Of a stretch of DNA of 64,000 nucleotides, positions 19,209-27,406 are shown one piece after another. How positions within the stretch are numbered: the stretch's first letter is position 1; each line of letters starts with the position of its first letter. The DNA is taken from the NCBI RefSeq assembly GCF_000147355.1, contig NC_014506.1, forward strand, positions 1,302,001-1,366,000, written 5' to 3'. The notes beneath the pieces were generated by a model. It searched no databases and was not told the DNA's origin. It saw only the letters and a program-made list of their open reading frames with translations. The position numbers and the translations under genes were made by a program. Source of the DNA: Sulfurimonas autotrophica DSM 16294 (GTDB taxonomy: Bacteria; Campylobacterota; Campylobacteria; Campylobacterales; Sulfurimonadaceae).

Positions 19209-19883
19209 ATGAATGAAATAGAGTACAAATTATATATAGATAATGTAATCAGACGCGTTGAGACTGCACGCTTAAAAGTAAGTGATCATCTTATAGTAAA
19301 AATTGTTGCGGTTAGTAAATACTCAACTGCCGAGGATATCAAAAGACTTTACAATATCGGTCAACGAGCTTTTGGTGAGAACAAAGTACAGGATTTAAAA
19401 GCAAAAGCAAAAGAACTGGAAGATTTGCCGCTGGAATGGCATTTTATAGGCAATTTACAAAAAAATAAAATCAACAATCTCTTAGATATTAATCCAAGCC
19501 TTTTTCAAGCACTCGACTCACTTGAGCTTGCCGAGGAACTACAAAAGAAACTAAAAGCAAAAAATATGACGCTTGAATGTTTAATGCAGATAAACTCGGC
19601 AAAAGAAGAGAGTAAGCACGGTTTTATGCCCGAAGATACGATTTCTGCATATACTCAGATTATAAGTGAATGTCCAAACATAAACCTAAAAGGTGTAATG
19701 AGCATAGGTGCACATAGTGATGATAAACAGGTAGTCAAGAAAAGTTTTGAGACAACCCATGCAATCTACAAACAGCTTCCAAATGCAACAATCTGTTCTA
19801 TGGGGATGAGCGGAGATTTTGAACTGGCAATAGAGTGCGGCTCAAATATGGTGCGACTCGGCTCTATAATGTTTAATAAATAA
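19209..19883 (+). CDS. YggS-family pyridoxal-phosphate homeostasis protein
   Basis: This 224-aa single-domain TIM-barrel protein (PLPBP/YggS) binds PLP and is not a catalytic racemase. The PLP lysine is K37 in VAVSKYS. Family motifs QRAFGENKVQ, WHFIGNLQKNK and, near the end, SMGMSGDFELAIECGSNMVR are all present. The family influences vitamin B6 and amino acid balance. It starts 3 nt after rseP in the same operon. Confidence 0.93.
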   Translation: MNEIEYKLYIDNVIRRVETARLKVSDHLIVKIVAVSKYSTAEDIKRLYNIGQRAFGENKVQDLKAKAKELEDLPLEWHFIGNLQKNKINNLLDINPSLFQALDSLELAEELQKKLKAKNMTLECLMQINSAKEESKHGFMPEDTISAYTQIISECPNINLKGVMSIGAHSDDKQVVKKSFETTHAIYKQLPNATICSMGMSGDFELAIECGSNMVRLGSIMFNK

Positions 19884-19896
19884 CTTTTTTATCTAA

Positions 19897-19944
19897 CCTT
19901 ATTATAATTATTATAAGCTATACTTACATTTAATTATAATAAGG
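19897..19944 (+). promoter_or_regulatory. 14-bp perfect inverted repeat covering the ribosome site of the next gene
   Basis: CCTTATTATAATTA at 19897-19910 and its exact reverse complement at 19931-19944 flank a 20-nt loop. The right arm ends in AAGG, the ribosome site of the gene starting at 19953. In RNA the stem would hide that site; in DNA each arm contains TATAAT, so promoters may overlap the arms. It could alternatively be a terminator for yggS, but there is no T-tract after the stem. Confidence 0.5.
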
Positions 19945-19952
19945 ATTAAAAT

Positions 19953-20345
19953 ATGACAAAAACAACTTTTATGGAAAAATACCCTGTATTTTCTTTACAT
20001 GTAAACAAAAATGAAACAAGCTTCAAAAATGCAGATGAAATAGTAGAACATTTCAAACAGCTTATACAGAATCATCCTATTGCTAAATTTATTGCACTAT
20101 TTGACCATTACGAACATACTTCTTCAATGCAAGAGGGCGTCATTGCACCTGAAATAAAAGATGCAAAAAACGTCATCTTCTGTTTTGGTAAGCAGCTTCC
20201 AAATGCTAAAATACTGGCAGTTCGTCCAAGAAGTATAGGTATCTGCGAATTTGAAGATGGTTTTGAAATAAACTTTTTAGAAGTACCCAATGAACAGCTC
20301 CACAGTGTTGTTGAAACTTGGGCTAAATCTGTAGTAAACGCCTAA
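19953..20345 (+). CDS. Conserved hypothetical protein, function unknown
   Basis: This 130-aa soluble protein lacks a signal peptide and membrane helices. The N-terminal part (residues 1-50) is helical and charged; the middle has alternating beta-like strands (FIALFDHYE, NVIFCFGK, FEINFLEVP). I do not recognise a catalytic motif. It is preceded by the 14-bp inverted repeat at 19897-19944, so its translation may be controlled by RNA structure. TTACATGTAA lies at 19995-20004, encoding Leu-His-Val. It ends in a 4-nt convergent overlap with the DTW-domain gene. Confidence 0.8.
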   Translation: MTKTTFMEKYPVFSLHVNKNETSFKNADEIVEHFKQLIQNHPIAKFIALFDHYEHTSSMQEGVIAPEIKDAKNVIFCFGKQLPNAKILAVRPRSIGICEFEDGFEINFLEVPNEQLHSVVETWAKSVVNA

Positions 20346-21001
20346 CTTTTCAAAGTATTACGTTTAAATCTCACTGCATGACTTTTAGGATTAGCAATGA
20401 GGTTTTGCTGATACTCTATCATCTTTTGAAAAGGTCGTAAAAAACCATGCAACGCTGTTTGCTCCACATGTTCAACTTCCCACTTGTTTAATAATTCAAG
20501 CACCACCAAAGTCGATTCTATCGTAGAGAGATAATTTTCATCAGGCTGTATTTTTATCTGATACTGTGATGTTTTTGTCGTTGTAAAGCTCATATGTTTG
20601 AGCTTTTTTAAATTTTCACTCTGTGTAAATATTTTTTTTGTACATGCCCAGGTAGAATCTATCAAAAAAATTGCCATAGGTTTTTCACTGTTTTTTGGAT
20701 ATGTGGTAGTCAAGTTTAGCGCATTTTGCGAAGGAAAAAGGATGTAACTCTCATGGGTTGCAATAATCTCATTAATTCTTTTGTTACATGTAAAGTCTAT
20801 GCCGATAAAAAGTTCAGAATTATCAAGACTTTGATGTGTAAAATGCCCTGTATTGTTTTTGACTTTTTTAAACTCTTTTGGATGCATTAAAATTACAAAT
20901 TTAGTCTGCGTATTTATATGCTCAAAATGTCCACACATACACGAGCTCTTGGGTCTGTAACATTTATAACACTTCTCTCTGTCGCCATAATAAGTTTTCA
21001 T
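20342..21001 (-). CDS. DTW-domain protein (probable tRNA-uridine aminocarboxypropyltransferase)
   Basis: This 219-aa protein belongs to the DTW/TapT-YfiP family, which transfers the 3-amino-3-carboxypropyl group of SAM to tRNA uridines. A cysteine cluster (CYKCYRPKSSCMC, residues 11-23) is followed by HPKEFKK and the signature here written DSTW (ILIDSTWACTKK in most relatives is DGTW); the protein reads FLIDSTWACTKK. The later segment SQYQIKIQPDENYLSTIE is also typical. TTACATGTAA lies at 20784-20793. It is divergent from the flavoprotein gene. Confidence 0.85.
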   Translation of the reverse strand: MKTYYGDREKCYKCYRPKSSCMCGHFEHINTQTKFVILMHPKEFKKVKNNTGHFTHQSLDNSELFIGIDFTCNKRINEIIATHESYILFPSQNALNLTTTYPKNSEKPMAIFLIDSTWACTKKIFTQSENLKKLKHMSFTTTKTSQYQIKIQPDENYLSTIESTLVVLELLNKWEVEHVEQTALHGFLRPFQKMIEYQQNLIANPKSHAVRFKRNTLKS

Positions 21002-21027
21002 TAATGCAATTATACTAAAATTACAGT

Positions 21028-22266
21028 ATGAATGAAGAAAATTATGATTTAATAGTTGTCGGAAGCGGTGCAGCTGGAATCATTGCGGCAATAATCGCGG
21101 CACGTGAAGGCAAAAAAGTGCTGCTTTTGGAAAAACTTTCAAAAATAGCTTCAAAATTAAAAGCCACGGGCGGCGGCAGATGTAATTTAACAAATACGCT
21201 CTCAAATGAAGATTTTATGGCTCGTTTTGGACGAGATGGACGATTTATGCAGGATGCCCTCAACGAATTTGATTATAAAAAACTCATAAATTTTTTAGAA
21301 GAAATCGGCATAGAGACACATGCACCTGACGGTTTTCGCGTTTTTCCCACTTCACACTCCTCTGCGACTATTATTTCAGGTTTAAAAGAAGAGATGCAGC
21401 GCCAAGGTATTACAATAAAATGCAATCAAAAAGTAACCAGGCTTTTAGCAACAGGTAATCATATTGACGGTGTCAAAACAGAGGCTGAAACATTTTTATC
21501 ACCGAATATCATCATTGCAACAGGCGGCCTGGGCTATCCCGTTCTTGGTGCTGAGGGTGACGGCTATAATCTTGCCAGTGAAGTCGGTCATAAAATAACC
21601 GACCTCTCTCCCGCCATGATGCCTCTAAAAACAAAAGAGACCTGGGTCAAAAACTGCCGTGCAGATACCATAGCAAAAGTTGAACTGCGTGTAGATATAA
21701 AAAAACATAAAAAACTTCGCGCCATAGGTGATTTGATTTTCACAAACTCCGGCATACGCGGACCTGTCGTACTTGATTTTGCCAGAGAAGTAACACCGCT
21801 TTTAAAAAAATACGGGGAAGTTCCACTGCTGCTCAACCTGACAAAAGGGAAAAATGAAGAACAGATACGTGAGCATTTCAAAAAAGAGAGTACCAAAGAG
21901 AACATAACAACAGTCCTTGAACTACTCAAAACTCTCCTGCCCGAAGCACTTAGTCTTGAGCTGTGTCATCTTGCAAAAATAGAGCCCGATACAAAGTATA
22001 AAAAAGTTGAAGGAAAAAAACGTGATAAACTCATTTCACTGCTTGCTTGGACACCCCTTACTGTTACCGGACACGACGGCTTTAAAATGGCGATGATCAC
22101 AAGAGGAGGCGTCTCACTCAAAGAGATTAATCCAAAAACAATGCAGAGTAAAATTATAGACGGTTTATATTTCTGCGGAGAAGTGATGAATCTTGACGGT
22201 CCGTGCGGAGGCTACAACTTACAGTGGAGCTTCGCCAGCGGTTATTTAGCCGGAAAACTGCTATAA
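21028..22266 (+). CDS. FAD-dependent oxidoreductase, HI0933/YhiN (BaiN-like) family
   Basis: This 412-aa flavoprotein begins with a dinucleotide-binding fold (LIVVGSGAAGIIAAIIAARE) and has the family marks KLKATGGGRCNLTN and IIATGGLGYP. The C-terminal FAD contact is FCGEVMNLDGPCGGYNLQWS. Relatives have been assigned as flavin reductases acting on unsaturated substrates, but the physiological role is mostly unknown. It is a monocistronic gene, convergent with hsdR. No defects are visible. Confidence 0.88.
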   Translation: MNEENYDLIVVGSGAAGIIAAIIAAREGKKVLLLEKLSKIASKLKATGGGRCNLTNTLSNEDFMARFGRDGRFMQDALNEFDYKKLINFLEEIGIETHAPDGFRVFPTSHSSATIISGLKEEMQRQGITIKCNQKVTRLLATGNHIDGVKTEAETFLSPNIIIATGGLGYPVLGAEGDGYNLASEVGHKITDLSPAMMPLKTKETWVKNCRADTIAKVELRVDIKKHKKLRAIGDLIFTNSGIRGPVVLDFAREVTPLLKKYGEVPLLLNLTKGKNEEQIREHFKKESTKENITTVLELLKTLLPEALSLELCHLAKIEPDTKYKKVEGKKRDKLISLLAWTPLTVTGHDGFKMAMITRGGVSLKEINPKTMQSKIIDGLYFCGEVMNLDGPCGGYNLQWSFASGYLAGKLL

Positions 22267-22278
22267 ATAAAAACTTTT

Positions 22279-25116
22279 TTACAAATCATAAAAAGTATCT
22301 ACAAATTTTACAATTTTATCCAAAACTCTTGGAATTATCTTTTTTCTCTCCAGTAACTTCGGTTTGACTTTAAGTGTTTTTGCCACATCATCTTTGAGAG
22401 GTTTTCTCTCTTCATATATGTAAGTATCTACAACCTGTTTGACTTTTTCACAATCAAGATTTTCCTCAGAACATAGTTTATCGTAAGCTATTTCTTTCTC
22501 TTTTTCCCAAAATTTCTCAAACTCATTTTCAATAGTATCGGAGTCATTGATATTTATCATATTTTCATTAATAAACTTCTCAATAAGCTCTTTTTTACTT
22601 CTCAGGTGTGTTTGACCGCTGATTATGCTCATAATGTTGTTTTTATGTGCTTCTTTGTCTTTTTCATCTGCATCTTTATATCTTGCAAGCAGCTGCAGGA
22701 TGTAGGCTACATTGATTTCATCTTTATGAATGAGTTCAAGTTCAAAGTCCACATCATCAAGTATGGAGACTTTCTCAGCCCCTTCACCTCTCTCACTTTT
22801 AATCTTTTCGTACAAATCAAGATATTTAGACTTATAATCTTCAAACTCCTGCGCACTCATAGACAAATCAGTCCATTTAAAATCACTAAAACTGCCGAGT
22901 ATATTTTTAAGCCGCATTATATTTCTAAAAGTCTGCACAAATTCCAATACTTTGTCTTCACCCTGACCCTGTAAAGTATCTACGCTATCAACTGTTGGAG
23001 CTATTTGCAGCAGTTTAGCAAATGCCTCATTGAAATACTTCACATACTCCTCATACGGCTGCATGATGATTATATCTTTGGCATCTTTGTTTGAAAAGAG
23101 TGCTATTGCATCATCGGTGTTTTTCTTCAAATTTCTAAAACAAACGATGTTACCTTGGGATTTTTTTTCATTTAAAATCCTGTTTGTTCGTGAAAAAGCT
23201 TGAATTAAACCGTGATACTTTAGATTTTTATCAACATAGAGTGTATTTAATGTTGGAGAGTCAAATCCTGTTAAAAACATATTTACTACAAGAAGTATAT
23301 CTATCTCTCTGTTTTTTACTTTTTTTGAGATGTCATTGTAGTAGTTATAATAACTTTGAGAATCTCGTGTTGTAAACTTCGTGCCAAATAATGCGTTATA
23401 ATCACCGATGTAACTCTCCAACTTATCACGGGAGTGCTGATTTATATGCTCTTCATCTACGTTAGCACCATCACTTTCATCAAGTTCGTAAATCCCGTCT
23501 GCATCTTTGTCATCTTCGTTTGCACTGTAAGAAAAGATTGTAGCAATTTTTAAGTTATGCTCTTTGCTTTTAAAAAGTTCATAATACTTTGTAAGCATAT
23601 CGACACTGCCCACGCACATCATAGCCGTAAATTCCTTACTATGTGTCTTTCGCGGATGATTGGCTATGATGTAGTCTGTTATCTTTTCTATTCGTTCATC
23701 ACTCTCTAAAAGCTCTTTAGTGTCTATGTTTTCTACATCTATATCAATATTTGAGGCACTGCCCTCTTTATCTTTGTATTTGCCTACATATTCAACTGAA
23801 AATTTCAATACATTATCATCGGCAATGGCATCCGTGATGACATATTTATGAAGTGATTTATCAAAAAGTTCCGTGGTAGTTCTTTTACCAAGTTTATTAC
23901 CCACTGCATTTTCGGCAAATATCGGCGTACCTGTAAAACCTATCATTTGATTTTTATGAAAGAACTTTGTGATTGCCAAATGTGTTTCACCGAACTGACT
24001 ACGATGGCACTCATCAAAGATAAATACTATGTGTTTGTCCTGCAGTTTTTCCATTTGAGATAAATACTGTTTTTTACTTATTGCAGTATTTAATTTCTGA
24101 ATTGTTGTGACGATGAGCTTCGTATCATCACTAAACTGTTTTACAAGTGCTTTTGTGTTGTCCGTTCCATCTACTGAGCCGTCACTGAAACTGTTAAACT
24201 CTTTTGTGGTCTGATAATCCAAATCTTTTCTATCGACGACAAAGACAACTTTTTCAACATGAGGAAGTTTCATAAGTATCTGCGCTGTTTTAAAGCTTGT
24301 GAGTGTTTTTCCGCTTCCCGTTGTATGCCAGATATACCCGTTTTTATCTGAGTTTTCAACTCTGTCTATGATAGATTCCGTTGCATAAAACTGATACGGT
24401 CTGAGTATCATCAGTATCTTTGGAACCTGCGCTAAAACGATATACTTACAAATCATTTTAGAGATGTGGCATCGCTCCAAAAACGCATTTGTAAACTCTT
24501 CAAGATTGGTGATGTTTTTATTGTCCACATCAGCCCAGAAGAAAGTTTGTTTAAATGACTGTTTACGGTTGTTTGCAAAGTATTTTGTATCGACTCCGTT
24601 ACTTATGACAAAGACCTGCACATAGTTAAAAAGAGCATTGTTTGAAGAGTAAGAGTGTCTTTGGTAGCGGTTTATCTGATTAAAAGCCTCTTTTATCTCC
24701 AAGCCTCTGCGTTTGAGCTCTATCTGTACAAGTGGCAGCCCGTTTATAAGCAGTGTTACATCATAGCGGTTTTTATAAGTGCCATCAACTGTTATTTGGC
24801 TGCTTACCTGAAAAAGGTTTTGACACCAGTGCTCTGAGTCTAAAAATTCTATGTACTTGCTCGTACCATCATCAAGAGGCAACACAAACTTATCTCTGAG
24901 TATCATCGCCTTTTCAAACACAGAACCTTTGTTTAGATGGTTGAGCACTCTTTTAAACTCTGTGTCACTCATAGTAAACTTATTATGTTTTTCGAGCTGC
25001 GTTTTGAGGTTGGCTTCAAGCCATTTGTCATCTTTAATGGTGACTTTTTCATACTCTAAATCAACAAGCTGTTTGATTAGGTTGGCTTCTAGAACTGCTT
25101 CGCTTTGTGTACTCAC
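22279..25116 (-). CDS. hsdR: Type I restriction endonuclease subunit R
   Basis: This 945-aa subunit combines nuclease and translocase. An N-terminal PD-(D/E)xK nuclease (D119, then IELK with E133 and K135) is followed by a superfamily 2 motor: Walker A TTGSGKT at about 265-271 and DECH at 368-371, then TGTP. The C-terminal helical region contacts HsdM. The start is the GTG at 25114-25116, seven nt after AAGGA. It is separated from fic by a 234-bp gap that holds an oppositely oriented antitoxin-like gene, so hsdR probably has its own promoter. All motifs are intact. Confidence 0.95.
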   Translation of the reverse strand: MSTQSEAVLEANLIKQLVDLEYEKVTIKDDKWLEANLKTQLEKHNKFTMSDTEFKRVLNHLNKGSVFEKAMILRDKFVLPLDDGTSKYIEFLDSEHWCQNLFQVSSQITVDGTYKNRYDVTLLINGLPLVQIELKRRGLEIKEAFNQINRYQRHSYSSNNALFNYVQVFVISNGVDTKYFANNRKQSFKQTFFWADVDNKNITNLEEFTNAFLERCHISKMICKYIVLAQVPKILMILRPYQFYATESIIDRVENSDKNGYIWHTTGSGKTLTSFKTAQILMKLPHVEKVVFVVDRKDLDYQTTKEFNSFSDGSVDGTDNTKALVKQFSDDTKLIVTTIQKLNTAISKKQYLSQMEKLQDKHIVFIFDECHRSQFGETHLAITKFFHKNQMIGFTGTPIFAENAVGNKLGKRTTTELFDKSLHKYVITDAIADDNVLKFSVEYVGKYKDKEGSASNIDIDVENIDTKELLESDERIEKITDYIIANHPRKTHSKEFTAMMCVGSVDMLTKYYELFKSKEHNLKIATIFSYSANEDDKDADGIYELDESDGANVDEEHINQHSRDKLESYIGDYNALFGTKFTTRDSQSYYNYYNDISKKVKNREIDILLVVNMFLTGFDSPTLNTLYVDKNLKYHGLIQAFSRTNRILNEKKSQGNIVCFRNLKKNTDDAIALFSNKDAKDIIIMQPYEEYVKYFNEAFAKLLQIAPTVDSVDTLQGQGEDKVLEFVQTFRNIMRLKNILGSFSDFKWTDLSMSAQEFEDYKSKYLDLYEKIKSERGEGAEKVSILDDVDFELELIHKDEINVAYILQLLARYKDADEKDKEAHKNNIMSIISGQTHLRSKKELIEKFINENMININDSDTIENEFEKFWEKEKEIAYDKLCSEENLDCEKVKQVVDTYIYEERKPLKDDVAKTLKVKPKLLERKKIIPRVLDKIVKFVDTFYDL

Positions 25117-25138
25117 TACTTATTCCTTGTATTTTTTA

Positions 25139-25176
25139 TTGCTTTGTAAGTGCAATTTGTATATAATGAATGCACT
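25139..25176 (+). promoter_or_regulatory. Promoter and candidate operator between hsdR and the antitoxin-like gene
   Basis: On the plus strand TTGCTT (25139-25144), a 17-nt spacer and TATAAT (25162-25167) form a good sigma-70 promoter for the 51-aa gene at 25209. The inverted repeat AGTGCA (25149-25154) / TGCACT (25171-25176) brackets the -10 box symmetrically. The same stretch lies upstream of hsdR on the other strand and could serve both directions. Operator function is inferred. Confidence 0.5.
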
Positions 25177-25208
25177 AAAAATCTATTATGTATTGGAGCT
25201 TTATTATT

Positions 25209-25364
25209 ATGAAAAAAACTATTGCAAACTCTAACAAGCATTTTACTTCCTCTGCAAAAAAGCAAAAGATGATTATTAATTCTGTTTATACTTCGGCTAA
25301 AGTTGAAGGTTCTAAAACTACAAAAAAAGAGCTTATTGAGCATTACAAGCTTATTCATTCCTAA
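25209..25364 (+). CDS. Putative Fic antitoxin (VbhA/YhfG-like), 51 aa, convergent with fic
   Basis: This is a small basic, largely helical protein. Residues 29-34 read SAKVEG, matching the inhibitory motif [S/T]xxxE[G/N] by which class I Fic antitoxins block the ATP site of Fic enzymes; from memory VbhA has SQRLEG at the same kind of place. A helix rich in Lys and Glu follows (KKELIEHYKL). GGAG lies ten nt before the ATG, and a strong promoter is at 25139-25167. The gene lies on the opposite strand to fic and the two ends overlap by 14 nt, unlike the usual co-directional antitoxin-toxin pair. Fic itself lacks a clear copy of the motif. The assignment rests on motif and position, not on a database match. 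Confidence 0.68.
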   Translation: MKKTIANSNKHFTSSAKKQKMIINSVYTSAKVEGSKTTKKELIEHYKLIHS

Positions 25365-26145
25365 GCCCTTCTTCGATTTTCATCTGCAATAACTCTTTCA
25401 TCGGTTCATAGTTACATTCGTAACCTGAATGAACTCTCTCTAAATATTTATCGCCTTTTTTTAGTTTTAAGCCTATCATAGGCAAACCGTTTTTTGCAAG
25501 AATAATGTCACATATAAGTCTGCTAATTCTTCCATTTCCCTCTCTAAACGGGTGAATAAATAAAAAGTCACATGTACATTTTGCCAAATCATTCGTAATC
25601 TCATCAACACTGTCATACTCTTTAACAGAAATCTCTTTTAAAAACACATCAAACTCAGGAAGTCCATTTAAAAATTCAACTCTCCATTCCCAAGCTTGCA
25701 ACCCATTGCCTTTGCTCATATTTACAGTTCTATTTTTCCCTGCAAAGGGGTAGATAGTCTCAAATACCATCTTATGCCACTCTTGTATAGTTTTAAAACC
25801 AAAAGATTTGGATATGTCAAAATTCTCTACAAGATAACTATACATTTCAAGGAGTTTCATATCTTCATTTTTTGTGATGAAGTCATGATTTGTTGATTTG
25901 AGATAATTAATACAGATACCATCTTTGGAAATGATTTTTTGTACATCGTTGGATTTCCATTCAAGCCAAGGGTTTTGTATAATCTCATCTTCATCTATCG
26001 TATCTAACGTTTTACTGTTTGCATCTAGTAGGTATTTAGGTGGTTTTGTCTGAACAAAATACTTTTCATCTGTTTCATACCAATACAGATATTTATTATT
26101 CTTTTGTTGTTTGAAAGCATAAAGTAAGTATTTCGTTTTTGTCAT
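25351..26145 (-). CDS. fic: Fic-family AMP-transferase (probable toxin)
   Basis: This 264-aa enzyme carries the complete Fic catalytic motif HPFREGNGRISR at residues 198-209, which transfers AMP (or another nucleotide moiety) to protein hydroxyls. The preceding segment YPFAGKNRTVNMSKGN is the flap/substrate region. I find no SxxxE(G/N) inhibitory motif before the catalytic core; the C-terminus has MKIEEG, which lacks the Ser/Thr. It sits between hsdS (13 nt upstream) and hsdR, in the hsdM-hsdS direction. Control by the opposite-strand small protein is proposed. The target is unknown. Confidence 0.92.
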   Translation of the reverse strand: MTKTKYLLYAFKQQKNNKYLYWYETDEKYFVQTKPPKYLLDANSKTLDTIDEDEIIQNPWLEWKSNDVQKIISKDGICINYLKSTNHDFITKNEDMKLLEMYSYLVENFDISKSFGFKTIQEWHKMVFETIYPFAGKNRTVNMSKGNGLQAWEWRVEFLNGLPEFDVFLKEISVKEYDSVDEITNDLAKCTCDFLFIHPFREGNGRISRLICDIILAKNGLPMIGLKLKKGDKYLERVHSGYECNYEPMKELLQMKIEEGLRNE

Positions 26146-26158
26146 TTTTCACCCATAC

Positions 26159-27400
26159 CTACACAAACATCTTTTGAAGGAGTGCTTTTTTGAACTCTTT
26201 TGTAGCGTCAAGCTCTTTGTTTGTGAGTGCTATCTTCTTATCTAAAGAGGAGAGGAAGTTTGCTATTTTTGTTTGTTCTTTGATACATGGCATATTCCAT
26301 TTTAATGTCAAAAAATCTTTTTTACTCATGACTCTATTTCTTCCTGCCCCACCCGGTGAAATCAAATCGAGCATAAATCTAAATTTTTTTTGAATAATGA
26401 CATATTTAAAAAATTCATGAGTGGCAATTTTTTCATCAAATGTGTAAGTTGGAAACCGATGTGAAACCAAACCATTTTTATCTTCTTTCTTTACTATTGC
26501 TATTGCACTTTCCCACGCAAATGTAATACTTACAATTAAATCATTTTCTTTTACTAAAAATAATTTTTCCATGGCAATTTTATGAGGTTCTGAATCAGGT
26601 TTTTGAAAAGTACCTTTACAATGACTTCTAATACCTATTGCCAAATAATTCTCTGTTGGCTTAGGAACTTTTCTCAATGTTAAAATTAAAAAGTCCCCCA
26701 ACTGCTTCTCAACCCACTCAGGAAACTCACTTTCATCATCATCTTTAAAACGCAGTTCTTGGGAGAAGATTTTTTGCATGACACCTTTTTTGTACTGCTC
26801 AAGCAGTGTTTTCTTTTTGCTGAGTTGTTCTATCTTACTATCCACCGAGCTTAAAAAAAAGGCGATTTTTTCTTGTTCTAGTTTTGAGGGTAAAACAATT
26901 TTAACAGAAGCAATATCTTCTTGCCCTATTGTTGTCATAGTAGTTGTTTTCCCTCGAATTATGAATTGTTTTCTCGCATATAAAGTAGTAAAATTATAGT
27001 ATAAAAACAATGGTGAATAATTTTGTTTATTAGGACGCATTCTAATCAAATGTCCATCAAAAGTTAAATCATTTGCATTATTAAGGTTTATATTGGAATA
27101 TGCAATACCTTCTTTAACTAATGAAGACCTTGTAAAAAAAATATCACCATATTCAACTCTATTTTTCAAAAATTCTTTTTCATCAAGTGCAACTCTCAAT
27201 AGATTAGAAATATTTATTCTTCCATCAATATACATGTCTTTTACATTAATAATCCGATAACCATGACCCGCTTTTTTTGGGTCGTTAAAAGCTCCATTGC
27301 TAAAACCATTTTTAGACAGTTCAATAAGTTGTTTCTCGTCCCACTCCCCACTAAACTCAGCAAACCGTAGCTCAGGTACTTTACATGTAACACGCATCAT
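26159..27400 (-). CDS. hsdS: Type I restriction-modification specificity subunit S
   Basis: This 413-aa protein has two target-recognition domains, at about residues 10-175 and 225-370. Each is followed by a conserved helical spacer (EQEKIAFFLSSVDSKIEQLS and EQTKIANFLSSLDKKIALTN). It therefore recognises a bipartite DNA sequence and recruits HsdM and HsdR. It begins 6 nt after hsdM. A TTACATGTAA site at 27381-27390 encodes Val-Thr-Cys-Lys at its start. The recognition sequence cannot be read from the protein. Confidence 0.94.
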   Translation of the reverse strand: MMRVTCKVPELRFAEFSGEWDEKQLIELSKNGFSNGAFNDPKKAGHGYRIINVKDMYIDGRINISNLLRVALDEKEFLKNRVEYGDIFFTRSSLVKEGIAYSNINLNNANDLTFDGHLIRMRPNKQNYSPLFLYYNFTTLYARKQFIIRGKTTTMTTIGQEDIASVKIVLPSKLEQEKIAFFLSSVDSKIEQLSKKKTLLEQYKKGVMQKIFSQELRFKDDDESEFPEWVEKQLGDFLILTLRKVPKPTENYLAIGIRSHCKGTFQKPDSEPHKIAMEKLFLVKENDLIVSITFAWESAIAIVKKEDKNGLVSHRFPTYTFDEKIATHEFFKYVIIQKKFRFMLDLISPGGAGRNRVMSKKDFLTLKWNMPCIKEQTKIANFLSSLDKKIALTNKELDATKEFKKALLQKMFV

Positions 27401-27406
27401 AATCTC

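Noticed and set aside
24851-25234. 127-aa plus-strand open frame over the start of hsdR
   Set aside because: Mostly antisense to the conserved HsdR N-terminus, with low-complexity hydrophobic sequence; a shadow frame.
25116-25358. 80-aa open frame on the minus strand between fic and hsdR
   Set aside because: It lies opposite the 51-aa plus-strand gene that has a promoter, ribosome site and a recognisable motif; the minus frame has atypical composition and no ribosome site.
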